A stretch of DNA of 8,349 nt from BMS3Bbin07 sp036244995 (GTDB taxonomy: Bacteria > Nitrospirota > Thermodesulfovibrionia > Thermodesulfovibrionales > JdFR-85). Positions within the stretch are counted from its first letter, which is position 1; every line of letters starts with the position of its first letter. Shown here piece after piece: positions 1 through 6,268 of this stretch. The translations under genes and the position numbers were made by a program. The notes under the pieces are model-generated. The model was given only the letters and a program-made list of their open reading frames with translations, had not been told where the DNA came from and ran no database searches. The stretch lies in NCBI GenBank assembly GCA_036244995.1, contig BTTF01000090.1, positions 1 to 8,349 on the forward strand, written 5' to 3'.

Positions 1-13
1 GCTTTGAAATCTG

Positions 14-493
14 CTAAAGAGATATAATCTCACCTTCCATTTTATCTATATCAACCACTGCAACTGTTGCCTTGCCATAGAGCCAGTGACCTGCCTCTCC
101 CGGGTTTACCATCAATGTATTGTTAATCTTTTCAATCTCTGCAACGTGTGTATGACCATAAACTATCAGGTCAAAGTGTCCACTTGCAGCAAGGTCATCA
201 ACAAGATCAGGCTCATGCGTCACCACTATCCTCTTCTCGGAAAATGTGAACTTGTGCGGCTGACGGTGGATCCTGCCCCTTGAACGGTCCCTGAGCAGGA
301 GCCTGTCACCGTCGTTATTTCCGTAAATACCGACAAAGTCCACCTTCAGCTTTTCGAATGGTTTTAAGGAAAAGGGGGATGTAAAATCCCCGGCATGAAT
401 AACAAGGGCAACCCCTCTTTCATTAAAGACAGCTACAGCCTGCTCTATCCTGTCTACGTTATCATGGGTATCAGATATCAGTCCGACTAACAT
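14..493 (-). CDS. MJ0936/YfcE-family metallophosphoesterase (phosphodiesterase)
   Basis: A 159-residue cytosolic calcineurin-like phosphoesterase of the small MJ0936/YfcE type, which hydrolyses phosphodiester bonds using two bound metal ions; the physiological substrate is usually unknown. All metal-binding motifs are visible: SDTH (D8, H10), HAGD (D36), GNND (N59), VTHE (H93) and YGHTH (H114, H116). They are followed by the NPGE loop (residues 130-133) that closes the fold in this family. Length is typical and the protein looks complete. The ATG start is supported by a strong ribosome-binding site, AAGGAGGA on the minus strand (window 497-504), three bases before the start codon. It is the second gene of a minus-strand pair, 21 bases after the DedA-like gene, so co-transcription is likely. 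No partner in the window suggests a substrate. Family assignment is confident; the biological role is not. Confidence 0.93.
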   Translation of the reverse strand: MLVGLISDTHDNVDRIEQAVAVFNERGVALVIHAGDFTSPFSLKPFEKLKVDFVGIYGNNDGDRLLLRDRSRGRIHRQPHKFTFSEKRIVVTHEPDLVDDLAASGHFDLIVYGHTHVAEIEKINNTLMVNPGEAGHWLYGKATVAVVDIDKMEGEIISL

Positions 494-514
494 AAATCCT
501 CCTTGTTGAAGCCA

Positions 515-1117
515 TCATTTTATGAACCTTAAAATAATGAATCCTCCAATTAAAATAGCGGTAAATCCATATGTAAGAAGGTTAAAATACCTGTCAATGA
601 AATTTCTGATATGTTTGCCGAAAAGATATATTAATCCGCCGACAAGAAAAAACCTTGCACCTCTGCTCAGAAACGAAACCACCATAAAGACCCAAAAATC
701 CACCTGAAAAAAGCCTGCAGAGATGGTGAACACCTTATACGGGATCGGGGTAAACCCGGCTATTGCAATCGCCCATGCCTCATAGTTCTGGAAATAGGTC
801 CGGACCATCTCGAATGTTTCCTTACTCACATAATGAAAGAGAATTTCCTGGCCAACGGACCAGAACTTCATCCCTATAAAAAAACCAAGGGCGCCACCGG
901 TAACGGAACCGACCGTACAGACTGCTGCGTAGTAAAAGGCCCTTTTGCGTAATGAAAGGCTCAGGGCAATCAGGAGCACATCAGGGGGGACAGGGAAAAA
1001 GGATGATTCGGCTACGGCAAGCAGAAAAAGGGCTGGAATACCATATGGTGTCTCTGCCCAGTGTAAAACCCAGTCATAAAGCCTCCTCACTATCTTCACA
1101 ATATTAATAATAAACAA
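515..1117 (-). CDS. DedA/YqaA-family (VTT domain) inner-membrane protein
   Basis: A 200-residue polytopic membrane protein of the DedA superfamily (VTT/SNARE-associated domain), closest in style to the YqaA branch. DedA proteins are linked to lipid flipping and to membrane-potential and envelope homeostasis; the exact substrate here is unknown. Visible landmarks are an acidic ESS motif (E37) leading into FPVPPD (residues 41-46), a glycine-rich membrane segment (about 63-82), a second re-entrant motif GFTPIP (121-126) and the SRGARF motif (151-156), with hydrophobic segments near 28-54, 115-137, 141-165 and 178-198. The start is uncertain. The longest reading begins at TTG (1117), just after an in-frame stop, with no good ribosome-binding site. 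GTG codons at 1099 and 1090 are alternatives; the latter gives MRRLYDWVL, a start that suits the family better. It is the first gene of the minus-strand pair. Confidence 0.88.
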   Translation of the reverse strand: MFIINIVKIVRRLYDWVLHWAETPYGIPALFLLAVAESSFFPVPPDVLLIALSLSLRKRAFYYAAVCTVGSVTGGALGFFIGMKFWSVGQEILFHYVSKETFEMVRTYFQNYEAWAIAIAGFTPIPYKVFTISAGFFQVDFWVFMVVSFLSRGARFFLVGGLIYLFGKHIRNFIDRYFNLLTYGFTAILIGGFIILRFIK

Positions 1118-1162
1118 AATGAATTAGAATTACAAATATCACTCACCCTTTCCCCCTTCATA

Positions 1163-1190
1163 TTGACTCTGAAAAAAGATAAATGCTAAT
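1163..1190 (+). promoter_or_regulatory. Candidate sigma-70-type promoter for the tal cluster
   Basis: TTGACT (1163-1168) matches five of six bases of the -35 consensus. GCTAAT (1185-1190) matches four of six bases of the -10 consensus after a 16-base spacer. Transcription would begin near 1197, giving a leader of about 50 bases before the ATG at 1250. This placement also argues against a TTG start at 1199, which would fall almost on the transcription start. It is assigned by eye only. Confidence 0.45.
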
Positions 1191-1234
1191 TTAGTGCATT
1201 GCTCTCTGCATCAGACGATGCTATCAGCTTCTTT

Positions 1235-1243
1235 AAAGGGAGG
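1235..1243 (+). promoter_or_regulatory. Ribosome-binding site that fixes the tal start
   Basis: AAAGGGAGG lies six bases before the ATG at 1250. It is a near-ideal Shine-Dalgarno sequence and makes the upstream in-frame TTG at 1199 unlikely to be the real start. Confidence 0.85.
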
Positions 1244-1249
1244 ACAAAA

Positions 1250-2383
1250 ATGAACGGCAGTCCGCTTTTAATGCTTCAGAAATACGGCCAGAGTTTCTGG
1301 TATGACAATATCAGCAGGGGGATACTGAAATCCGGGGAGCTGAAGAGGATGATAGAGGAAGAAGGGCTCAGGGGCCTAACTTCAAACCCCACAATATTTC
1401 ATAAATCCATCCAGTCCGGTAATGACTATGATGAACAGCTCCATCAACTGCTCAGCAAGGAGGCCTCGGAGAAGGATATATTTTATGCCCTTGCAATACG
1501 GGATATCGTTGAGGCCTGCGAACTGCTTATGCCTGTTTATGAGGAGAGCAACGGATTGGACGGATATGTGAGCATGGAGGTTGACCCTCATCTTGCTTAT
1601 GATACTGAAGGGACCATTACGGAGGCAACCGAACTCGCTGAAAGGATAGGAAAGCCGAATCTCATGGTAAAGGTCCCCGCCACCAGGGAAGGCCTTCCTG
1701 CTGTTGAAGAACTCCTGTACCGTGGTTATAACATCAATGTCACACTCCTCTTCTCTACAAAACGGTATGAAGAGGTTATAGACGTTTATATGAAAGGGTT
1801 AGAGAGAAGGGTCTCGGAAGGCAAGGCTATTGACAGGATTGCCTCTGTTGCAAGTTTCTTTGTAAGCAGGGTGGATACCCTTACGGATAAACTCCTTGAG
1901 GAAAAACTGAATATGGCAAGGGATGATGACGAAAAAGAGCAAATAAAGTCCCTTATGGGCAGGGCGGCCGTTGCAAACGCAAAGGTAGCCTATCAGGTCT
2001 TTAAGGATGCCTTTTCTTCACAGAGATTTTTTGTCCTGATGGAAAAAGGGGCAAGGATTCAGAGATTGCTCTGGGGTAGTACAAGCACAAAGAATCCGGT
2101 ATACCGTGATGTCCTGTATGTTGAAGAACTTATAGGCCCCGGTACGGTCAATACAATGCCCGATGCCACCTGGAGGGCTTTTAAAGACCATGGAAAGGTT
2201 GGGCGAACTATTGACACGGATATTGAAGCTGTGATAGCAACCCTTCAGTCAATAGACGAACAGGGAATCATCATTGCCCGGGTTACAAAGGAACTCGAGG
2301 ATGAAGGGGTGAGGCTCTTTACCGAATCCTTTGATGCACTGCTTAACCTGATCGCCGCGAAAAAGAGGACAGGGACCAGTTAA
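1250..2383 (+). CDS. tal: Transaldolase (long form, TalB-like fold)
   Basis: Transaldolase transfers a dihydroxyacetone unit between sedoheptulose 7-phosphate and glyceraldehyde 3-phosphate in the cytosolic non-oxidative pentose phosphate pathway. Numbered from the ATG at 1250 the protein has 377 residues, which fits the longer actinobacterial/cyanobacterial-type subfamily. Key motifs are WYDNISRG (17-24, carrying the active-site Asp D20), GLTSNPTIF (42-50), LMVKVPAT (138-145, with Schiff-base Lys K141) and NVTLLFS (163-169), followed by the SVASFFVSRVD strand and the LWGSTSTKNP and TVNTMPD motifs typical of the subfamily. An in-frame TTG at 1199 would add 17 residues, but the strong ribosome-binding site just before 1250 decides for the shorter form. 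It is the first gene of a rightward cluster; the TPR gene follows after 13 bases. No fusion to phosphoglucose isomerase is present. Confidence 0.95.
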   Translation: MNGSPLLMLQKYGQSFWYDNISRGILKSGELKRMIEEEGLRGLTSNPTIFHKSIQSGNDYDEQLHQLLSKEASEKDIFYALAIRDIVEACELLMPVYEESNGLDGYVSMEVDPHLAYDTEGTITEATELAERIGKPNLMVKVPATREGLPAVEELLYRGYNINVTLLFSTKRYEEVIDVYMKGLERRVSEGKAIDRIASVASFFVSRVDTLTDKLLEEKLNMARDDDEKEQIKSLMGRAAVANAKVAYQVFKDAFSSQRFFVLMEKGARIQRLLWGSTSTKNPVYRDVLYVEELIGPGTVNTMPDATWRAFKDHGKVGRTIDTDIEAVIATLQSIDEQGIIIARVTKELEDEGVRLFTESFDALLNLIAAKKRTGTS

Positions 2384-2396
2384 CCTTGAAACTACT

Positions 2397-3110
2397 ATGA
2401 GAACCTGGATTTTAATCATACCTTTTACCCTCTTCCTCCTCATCTCCTGTGCAACGCCGTCATGGCAGACGAGACAGAATGAGGCAGAGGCTCATTTTAA
2501 ACTCGCCATTTCTCACCTGGAAAGAGGTCAGATGCAGGCAGCCTTTGTAGAGTTACAGAAGAGCGTAGAACTTAATCCAGGGAATAAAAGGGTACATAAT
2601 GCCCTTGGTACCGTATACCGTTATTTCGGCAATACGAAAAAAGCTGAAGAGGCTTTTAAGACGGCAATCAGTATAGATCCGCAATACTCGGAGGCATATA
2701 ATAACCTCGGTGTGGTCTACATGAAGACCAGGCAATGGGACAAGGCTATCAAGGCATTCCGGAAGGCCCTGGATAACCTGTTGTATCCTACACCGGAAAC
2801 GGCCTTTACCAATCTTGGGAAAGTTTATTACAGGAAAGGTGAGCTTGACAAATCGATACGAGCGTACAAAAAAGCCATCAATCGGGCACCGGGCTATAAT
2901 GCCCCTTATTATGGATTAGCACTCTGCTACAATGCCCTGGCCAGATATGGTGATGCCTCTGAGGCACTTACCGAGGCCATAAAACTTGATTTCGTTTTTA
3001 AAGGAGACAGGGAGAAGGCAGAAAAAGAGCTGATCAGACAGAAACTGAAGGTTGTTGATATGGATGAGGAACAGGATTATATCAACCTGCTCGAAATTCT
3101 CCATTACTGA
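2397..3110 (+). CDS. TPR lipoprotein, PilF/PilW-like (type IV pilus biogenesis candidate)
   Basis: A 237-residue exported lipoprotein. The first 18 residues form a short hydrophobic signal ending in the lipobox L15-I-S-C18. The residue after Cys is Ala, compatible with outer-membrane sorting in a Gram-negative cell. Five tetratricopeptide repeats follow at about 30-63, 64-97, 98-131, 134-167 and 168-201, with the usual W/L-G-Y-A-F-A-P pattern, then a charged helical tail. The stretch LLYPTPETAFTNLG (128-141) between repeats 3 and 4 resembles the LYP...NLG feature of PilF/PilW, the pilotin that helps assemble the type IV pilus secretin. That resemblance is the reason for the tentative functional call; no other pilus gene is visible here. 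There is no clear ribosome-binding site 13 bases after tal, so translation may be coupled. A generic TPR scaffold is the alternative. Confidence 0.85.
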   Translation: MRTWILIIPFTLFLLISCATPSWQTRQNEAEAHFKLAISHLERGQMQAAFVELQKSVELNPGNKRVHNALGTVYRYFGNTKKAEEAFKTAISIDPQYSEAYNNLGVVYMKTRQWDKAIKAFRKALDNLLYPTPETAFTNLGKVYYRKGELDKSIRAYKKAINRAPGYNAPYYGLALCYNALARYGDASEALTEAIKLDFVFKGDREKAEKELIRQKLKVVDMDEEQDYINLLEILHY

Positions 3111-3116
3111 AAAAAG

Positions 3117-3506
3117 ATGGAAACAAATGAGTATGTGGAGCGACTTTACCTTGAGGCCGCAAAGGCCATGAGAAACGCAATTGTGCCATATTCCGGGTTC
3201 AGAGTTGGGGCAGCGCTGCTCACCACTGAGCACAAGATATATACCGGCTGCAACATGGAAAACCCCTCCCTTATGCTGAGCGAGTGTGCCGAAAAGGTGG
3301 CCATACTTAAAGCCGTATCTGATGGTGTGAAGGACGTCCGGGCAATCATGATCGTCTCAGGCATGGAGGGTTATTGTTACCCCTGCGGTTCCTGCAGACA
3401 GATAATTTACGAATTTGCAACAGATGCCGAAATATTTATAGCAGGCAAAAAAGGTATAAGGAAATATTCAATAGAGGAGCTTCTGCCCCATGCCTTTAAG
3501 GCATAA
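3117..3506 (+). CDS. cdd: Cytidine deaminase (homotetrameric type)
   Basis: Deaminates cytidine and deoxycytidine to uridine and deoxyuridine in cytosolic pyrimidine salvage. At 129 residues it has the length of the small tetrameric enzymes such as B. subtilis Cdd. Visible motifs are PYSGFRVGAAL (24-34), the ribose-binding GCNMEN (44-49), the catalytic zinc motif C57-A-E59, where E59 is the proton shuttle, and PCGSC (89-93), supplying ligands C90 and C93. Three cysteine ligands indicate the tetrameric class. The residue after CAE is Lys (K60) where the class usually has Arg. The C-terminal IEELLPHAF matches the family end. It starts six bases after the TPR gene with only a weak A-rich upstream sequence, and its last codons overlap the longest reading of argJ. 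Confidence 0.96.
   Translation: METNEYVERLYLEAAKAMRNAIVPYSGFRVGAALLTTEHKIYTGCNMENPSLMLSECAEKVAILKAVSDGVKDVRAIMIVSGMEGYCYPCGSCRQIIYEFATDAEIFIAGKKGIRKYSIEELLPHAFKA
3473..3479 (+). promoter_or_regulatory. Ribosome-binding site for argJ inside cdd
   Basis: AGAGGAG lies 10 bases before the ATG at 3490, inside the end of cdd. It supports an argJ start overlapping cdd by 17 bases. A weaker TTTAAGG (3494-3500), seven bases before the ATG at 3508, supports a non-overlapping alternative. Confidence 0.55.
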
Positions 3507-4710
3507 GATGATAAGAGATAAAAGAAAGATGGACGTGCCAGCCGGTTATCGGTTATCGGTTACCGCTGCAGGCATTAAATATAAGGACCGGACTGATATG
3601 GCCCTGATATATTCCGAAAGTGAGGCCGTTGTTGCAGGCACATTTACATCAAACAGGGTGAAGGCAGCCCCTGTTGTTCTGGATATAAAAAAGGTAAGGT
3701 CAGGAACCGGAAGGGCCATTGTTATAAACGCCGGAAACGCCAATGCCTGCACAGGGCAGAGGGGAATGAGAGATGCAGGGACCATGTGCAGGGAGATTTC
3801 AAAAAGACTTGGCATACCTGAGAAGCATGTACTCGTCGCATCTACAGGTATTATCGGTACCCCCCTGCCCATGGAGAGCGTGCAGAGGGGGCTGGAAGAC
3901 CTTTCAGGGGAGACTGCCGGGGCCGGCCTGGAAGACGTTGCAAGGGCAATAATGACAACAGACAAATTCCCGAAGGTCAGCTCAAGGAAGATTAAAATCG
4001 GTAGAACCGATGCCATGCTGTCGGGTGTAGCCAAGGGGGCCGGCATGATCTCTCCGGATATGGCCACAATGCTCTGCTTCCTGCTGACAGACCTGGCGAT
4101 TGAGAAAAAAGCCCTCAAACGTGCGTTGAAAGAAGCAACGGAGAGGACCTTTAATCTGATAACCGTTGATGGTGATATGAGTACGAATGATACAGTCCTG
4201 ATAATGGCTAACGGCACAGCCGGGAACAGCCCGTTGACGGAAGACTCTCCAGGTTATAAAAAATTCAGGAGAGCACTCTTTGAGCTTGCGGATGAATTTT
4301 CGCGGATGATTGTTCGGGATGGTGAGGGAGCAACCAGACTGATTATTATAAAGCTGCGTGGTGCAAGGAATTATCAGGATGCAAAAAGAGCGGCATTTTC
4401 CGTTGCAAAGTCTCCACTGGTAAAGACCGCCATCTATGGCAGGGATGCCAACTGGGGCAGAATCATGGCCGCCCTTGGGTATTCCGGGGCATTTATCAGG
4501 GAGGACTCTGTTGATATATCAATCAACGGGATAAAGCTCGTCAGAGGCGGGCTGGGAACAGGAAAGGACGTGGCTGCCTCAGAAGCTTTGAGGCACAATA
4601 ATGAGGTTACCATTGACATCAATCTCAACATCGGAACCGGGGCGGAAAGGGTATATACGTGTGACCTTACCGAGGAATATTTAAGGATCAATGCAGCATA
4701 CCGGACATAA
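3490..4710 (+). CDS. argJ: ArgJ: glutamate N-acetyltransferase / ornithine acetyltransferase
   Basis: ArgJ moves the acetyl group from N-acetylornithine to glutamate in the cyclic arginine pathway; some members also make N-acetylglutamate from acetyl-CoA. The 406-residue protein is full length. It shows INAGNANACTG (79-89), VASTGIIG (116-123), the motif KGAGMISPDMATML (182-195), where the precursor cleaves itself between A192 and T193 to expose the Thr nucleophile, then TVDGDMSTND, RDGEGATR, AIYGRDANWGRI and the family's characteristic C-terminus CDLTEEYLRINAAYRT. The start is not settled: ATGs at 3490, 3508 and 3529 are in frame. The first has the best ribosome-binding site but overlaps cdd, and the second begins one base after the cdd stop. 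It is the last gene of the cluster and is followed by a probable terminator. Whether it is mono- or bifunctional cannot be read from the sequence. Confidence 0.96.
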   Translation: MPLRHKMIRDKRKMDVPAGYRLSVTAAGIKYKDRTDMALIYSESEAVVAGTFTSNRVKAAPVVLDIKKVRSGTGRAIVINAGNANACTGQRGMRDAGTMCREISKRLGIPEKHVLVASTGIIGTPLPMESVQRGLEDLSGETAGAGLEDVARAIMTTDKFPKVSSRKIKIGRTDAMLSGVAKGAGMISPDMATMLCFLLTDLAIEKKALKRALKEATERTFNLITVDGDMSTNDTVLIMANGTAGNSPLTEDSPGYKKFRRALFELADEFSRMIVRDGEGATRLIIIKLRGARNYQDAKRAAFSVAKSPLVKTAIYGRDANWGRIMAALGYSGAFIREDSVDISINGIKLVRGGLGTGKDVAASEALRHNNEVTIDINLNIGTGAERVYTCDLTEEYLRINAAYRT

Positions 4711-4722
4711 GAGGTCAGGTTT

Positions 4723-4742
4723 GGTCGGAGCCCCGATCTTTT
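4723..4742 (+). terminator. Probable intrinsic terminator after argJ
   Basis: GGTCGG and CCGATC can pair over six positions (one G-U) around an AGCC tetraloop, followed directly by TTTT and then AAT. It begins 12 bases after the argJ stop, where a cluster terminator is expected. The T run is short, so termination may be partial. Confidence 0.55.
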
Positions 4743-4810
4743 AATCTCCAAATTGAAAGACAGATTCCCCCTGAAGATACTTGACTGCATAGATAGTTAA
4801 GCCTCCATTT

Positions 4811-4819
4811 TGTTATAAT
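4811..4819 (+). promoter_or_regulatory. Extended -10 promoter for the galU-hsp20-lon cluster
   Basis: TGTTATAAT is a perfect TGnTATAAT extended -10 element. No good -35 lies 16-18 bases upstream; TTGACT at 4781-4786 is 27 bases away, too far to pair, which is compatible with extended -10 promoters. The predicted start is near 4826, leaving a leader of about 170 bases before galU. Confidence 0.6.
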
Positions 4820-4908
4820 AAAGACTAAACCTCCGGCAGAATGCAGGAATAAACAAAGAGACAAGGACTCAAAATAGCCGGCAAGCAGACTGACCGACAA
4901 AGGTTGTG

Positions 4909-4941
4909 ATGAATCTATTTCATCCCGGTGTCTCCGGTTAA
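4909..4941 (+). CDS. Possible 10-codon upstream ORF (leader peptide) before galU
   Basis: ATG at 4909 follows AAAGG (4899-4903) by five bases and opens a frame encoding MNLFHPGVSG, ending in TAA. The start codon lies within one arm of the 4908-4924 hairpin, and the ORF covers the second small hairpin. An ORF this short arises often by chance. The spacing to a Shine-Dalgarno-like sequence is the only positive evidence. Confidence 0.2.
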   Translation: MNLFHPGVSG

Positions 4942-4985
4942 TATAGAATTTTTAGACTGTTAAAACACTACATTCAGGAAATAAT

Positions 4986-4990
4986 GGAGG
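4986..4990 (+). promoter_or_regulatory. galU ribosome-binding site
   Basis: GGAGG lies four bases before the ATG at 4995. A second in-frame ATG at 5007 would be 16 bases away, so 4995 is preferred. Confidence 0.75.
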
Positions 4991-4994
4991 AAAT

Positions 4995-5885
4995 ATGCGC
5001 CCAGTTATGAAGGCATTACTCCCGGCAGCAGGACTTGGAACAAGGTTCTTACCGGCCACAAAGGCATCTCCCAAGGAAATGCTTCCTATTGTGGACAAAC
5101 CGATGATACAGTATGCTGTAGAAGAGGCGCAGGCGTGCGGCATAAATGAGTTCATAATTGTCACCGGCAGACACAAGAGGAGTATTGAGGACCACTTTGA
5201 CACTGTGTATGAACTTGAAGAAGACCTGAAGCAAAAGGGCAAGAAGAAACTCCTGGAGATGATAAACAGGCTAAGTAACGTTGACTTTGCATATATACGC
5301 CAGGGTAGGCCTCTCGGTCTCGGGCACGCCATACTCAGGGCAAAACCTTTTGTGAAGAATGAACCTGTTGCCGTGCTTCTGAGTGACGACATTATAGACC
5401 CTCAGGAACCATTACTAAAGACCATGATAAACCTCTATGAAGAACTTGACTGCCCAATTGTGGCGCTTGAAGAGGTACCAAGGGAAGACATACACAGATA
5501 CGGAGTTATCGAAGGGACGGTGGAGGGTAAAGACCTTTACAGGATAACGAACTTTGTTGAAAAACCAAGACCTGAAGACGCGCCAAGCAATCTCGCTATA
5601 ATAGGCAGATACATCCTTACCCCTGATATTTTCAAGATACTGGAAACCATGAAGCCGGGCAGGGGGGGAGAATATCAGCTCACCGACGCCCTGCAGATAC
5701 TCCTTAAGAAAAGGTCTGTCTACGGTTATGTCTTCAGAGGTAAAAGATATGACGCCGGTGACAAGTTCGGATTCCTGAAGGCAACTGTCGATCTTGCATT
5801 GAAGAGCTCTAATGTTGCTGAAAAGTTCAGGGAATATATTCTTCACGTTGCAGAGAAGATAAGAAAAGAAGACAAGCAAAAGTAA
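4995..5885 (+). CDS. galU: UTP--glucose-1-phosphate uridylyltransferase
   Basis: Makes UDP-glucose from UTP and glucose 1-phosphate, in the cytosol, for lipopolysaccharide, exopolysaccharide and other glycosylation. The 296-residue protein has the usual bacterial GalU length. The nucleotide-binding signature LLPAAGLGTRFLPATKASPKE spans residues 8-28. Also present are the KPMIQY segment (35-40), RQGRPLGLGHA (102-112), the metal-binding LSDD (129-132), the FVEKP sugar-site motif (187-191), GEYQLTD (225-231) and YDAGDKFGFLKA (252-263). The C-terminal tail is rich in Lys, as is common. It leads a cluster with hsp20 (6 bases on) and lon. The strong extended -10 promoter and long leader upstream suggest its own transcription start, separate from the argJ cluster. 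The glucose/UTP assignment rests on the GalU-specific motif set; the related RfbA and GlmU families differ in these motifs. Confidence 0.96.
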   Translation: MRPVMKALLPAAGLGTRFLPATKASPKEMLPIVDKPMIQYAVEEAQACGINEFIIVTGRHKRSIEDHFDTVYELEEDLKQKGKKKLLEMINRLSNVDFAYIRQGRPLGLGHAILRAKPFVKNEPVAVLLSDDIIDPQEPLLKTMINLYEELDCPIVALEEVPREDIHRYGVIEGTVEGKDLYRITNFVEKPRPEDAPSNLAIIGRYILTPDIFKILETMKPGRGGEYQLTDALQILLKKRSVYGYVFRGKRYDAGDKFGFLKATVDLALKSSNVAEKFREYILHVAEKIRKEDKQK

Positions 5886-5891
5886 ATTACC

Positions 5892-6266
5892 ATGGAATAT
5901 CTCCTTAAAGAGGTTTTCTATTTAAAGACCGATACCAGGAAGGATTATCCTCCTGTAGATATATATGAAAGAAAAGATGCTGTTATCTTTGTTATAGACC
6001 TGCCTGGTATAGAAACAGACGATGTACTGATTAAGGTTTATCATGATTTACTTATAATTGAAGGAATGAAAAGAGAACCCGTTAGTGAAAGGTGCGGTAT
6101 ATATATCTGCATGGAGAGAGAATTCGATAGTTTCAGGAGAGTTCTCCCCATACCGGTCCCGGTTAATCCGGCTGACGGCAGGGCTACTTATTGTGACGGT
6201 GTACTTACAGTGACTCTGCCTAAACCGAAAGACAGGGTTTATAAAATAAAAATAGAAAAGGAGTAA
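5892..6266 (+). CDS. Small heat-shock protein, Hsp20/alpha-crystallin family
   Basis: A 124-residue ATP-independent holdase that binds unfolding proteins and keeps them refoldable or degradable. The N-terminal arm is short (about 20 residues). The alpha-crystallin domain runs from about 21 to 112, with PPVDIYE (21-27), FVIDLPGIETDDV (33-45), LLIIEG (53-58) and the diagnostic GVLTVTLPK (103-111). A C-terminal I-x-I motif (I119-K-I121), which normally docks into a neighbouring subunit, is present. The central part is divergent: the usual ER.yGsFsR.f.LP region reads EREFDSFRRVLPIP. Three cysteines (C68, C73, C101) are unusual for the family. There is no clear ribosome-binding site before the ATG six bases after galU, so expression may depend on translational coupling. 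The gene looks somewhat richer in A+T than its neighbours. It ends two bases before lon. Confidence 0.92.
   Translation: MEYLLKEVFYLKTDTRKDYPPVDIYERKDAVIFVIDLPGIETDDVLIKVYHDLLIIEGMKREPVSERCGIYICMEREFDSFRRVLPIPVPVNPADGRATYCDGVLTVTLPKPKDRVYKIKIEKE
6256..6263 (+). promoter_or_regulatory. lon ribosome-binding site within the end of hsp20
   Basis: AAAAGGAG abuts the hsp20 stop codon and lies five bases before the lon ATG at 6269. It indicates tightly linked translation of the two genes. Confidence 0.8.
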
Positions 6267-6268
6267 TC

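Larger units (their letters stand above)
1118..1249. promoter_or_regulatory. Divergent intergenic region between the DedA-like gene and tal
   Basis: A roughly 130-base AT-rich region between two divergently read genes, which must carry promoters for both directions. A candidate rightward promoter is listed separately. I see no convincing -35/-10 pair for the leftward unit and no clear operator palindrome. Confidence 0.6.
4826..4994 (+). other. galU leader region, no recognised riboswitch
   Basis: This is the non-coding part between the extended -10 promoter and galU. It holds a short hairpin GATGAA/TTCATC (4908-4924), a small GC hairpin CCGG-TGTCT-CCGG (4925-4937) and an AT-rich stretch up to the galU ribosome-binding site. 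A 10-codon ORF (4909-4941) sits across both hairpins. I could not match the region to any riboswitch consensus I know. A second, nearer promoter cannot be excluded (TATAGA at 4942-4947, with poor -35). Confidence 0.4.

Noticed and set aside
1199..1249. N-terminal extension of transaldolase from TTG at 1199
   Set aside because: The ATG at 1250 has a near-perfect ribosome-binding site. The TTG sits at the predicted transcription start, and the extra 17 residues do not look like the family.
2385..2391. CTTGAAA resembling a sigma-32 -35 element before the TPR gene
   Set aside because: No CCCCAT-like -10 element occurs at a suitable distance, and the site lies between two closely spaced co-directional genes.
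2916..2924. TTAGCACTC, a CIRCE (HrcA operator) half-site
   Set aside because: It is inside the TPR coding region and the matching inverted half GAGTGCTAA is absent nine bases downstream, so it is a chance match.
3546..4217. Long minus-strand open frame of 223 codons opposite argJ
   Set aside because: It lies wholly antisense to a full-length, motif-complete ArgJ. The translation is low-complexity and rich in Ser, Pro and Ala, as expected from the complement of coding DNA.
4753..4775. TTGAAA followed by CCCCCTGA upstream of galU, a possible heat-shock (sigma-32) promoter
   Set aside because: It is tempting because hsp20 and lon lie downstream, but the spacer is only about 8 bases where about 13 or more is expected, and the -10 match is incomplete.
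4781..4819. TTGACT paired with TATAAT as a classical -35/-10 promoter
   Set aside because: The spacer is 27 bases, far outside the 16-18 range. The extended -10 explanation is better.
4715..4900. Minus-strand open frame of 61 codons in the argJ-galU gap
   Set aside because: It runs across the candidate terminator and promoter, has no recognisable domain and no supporting context.
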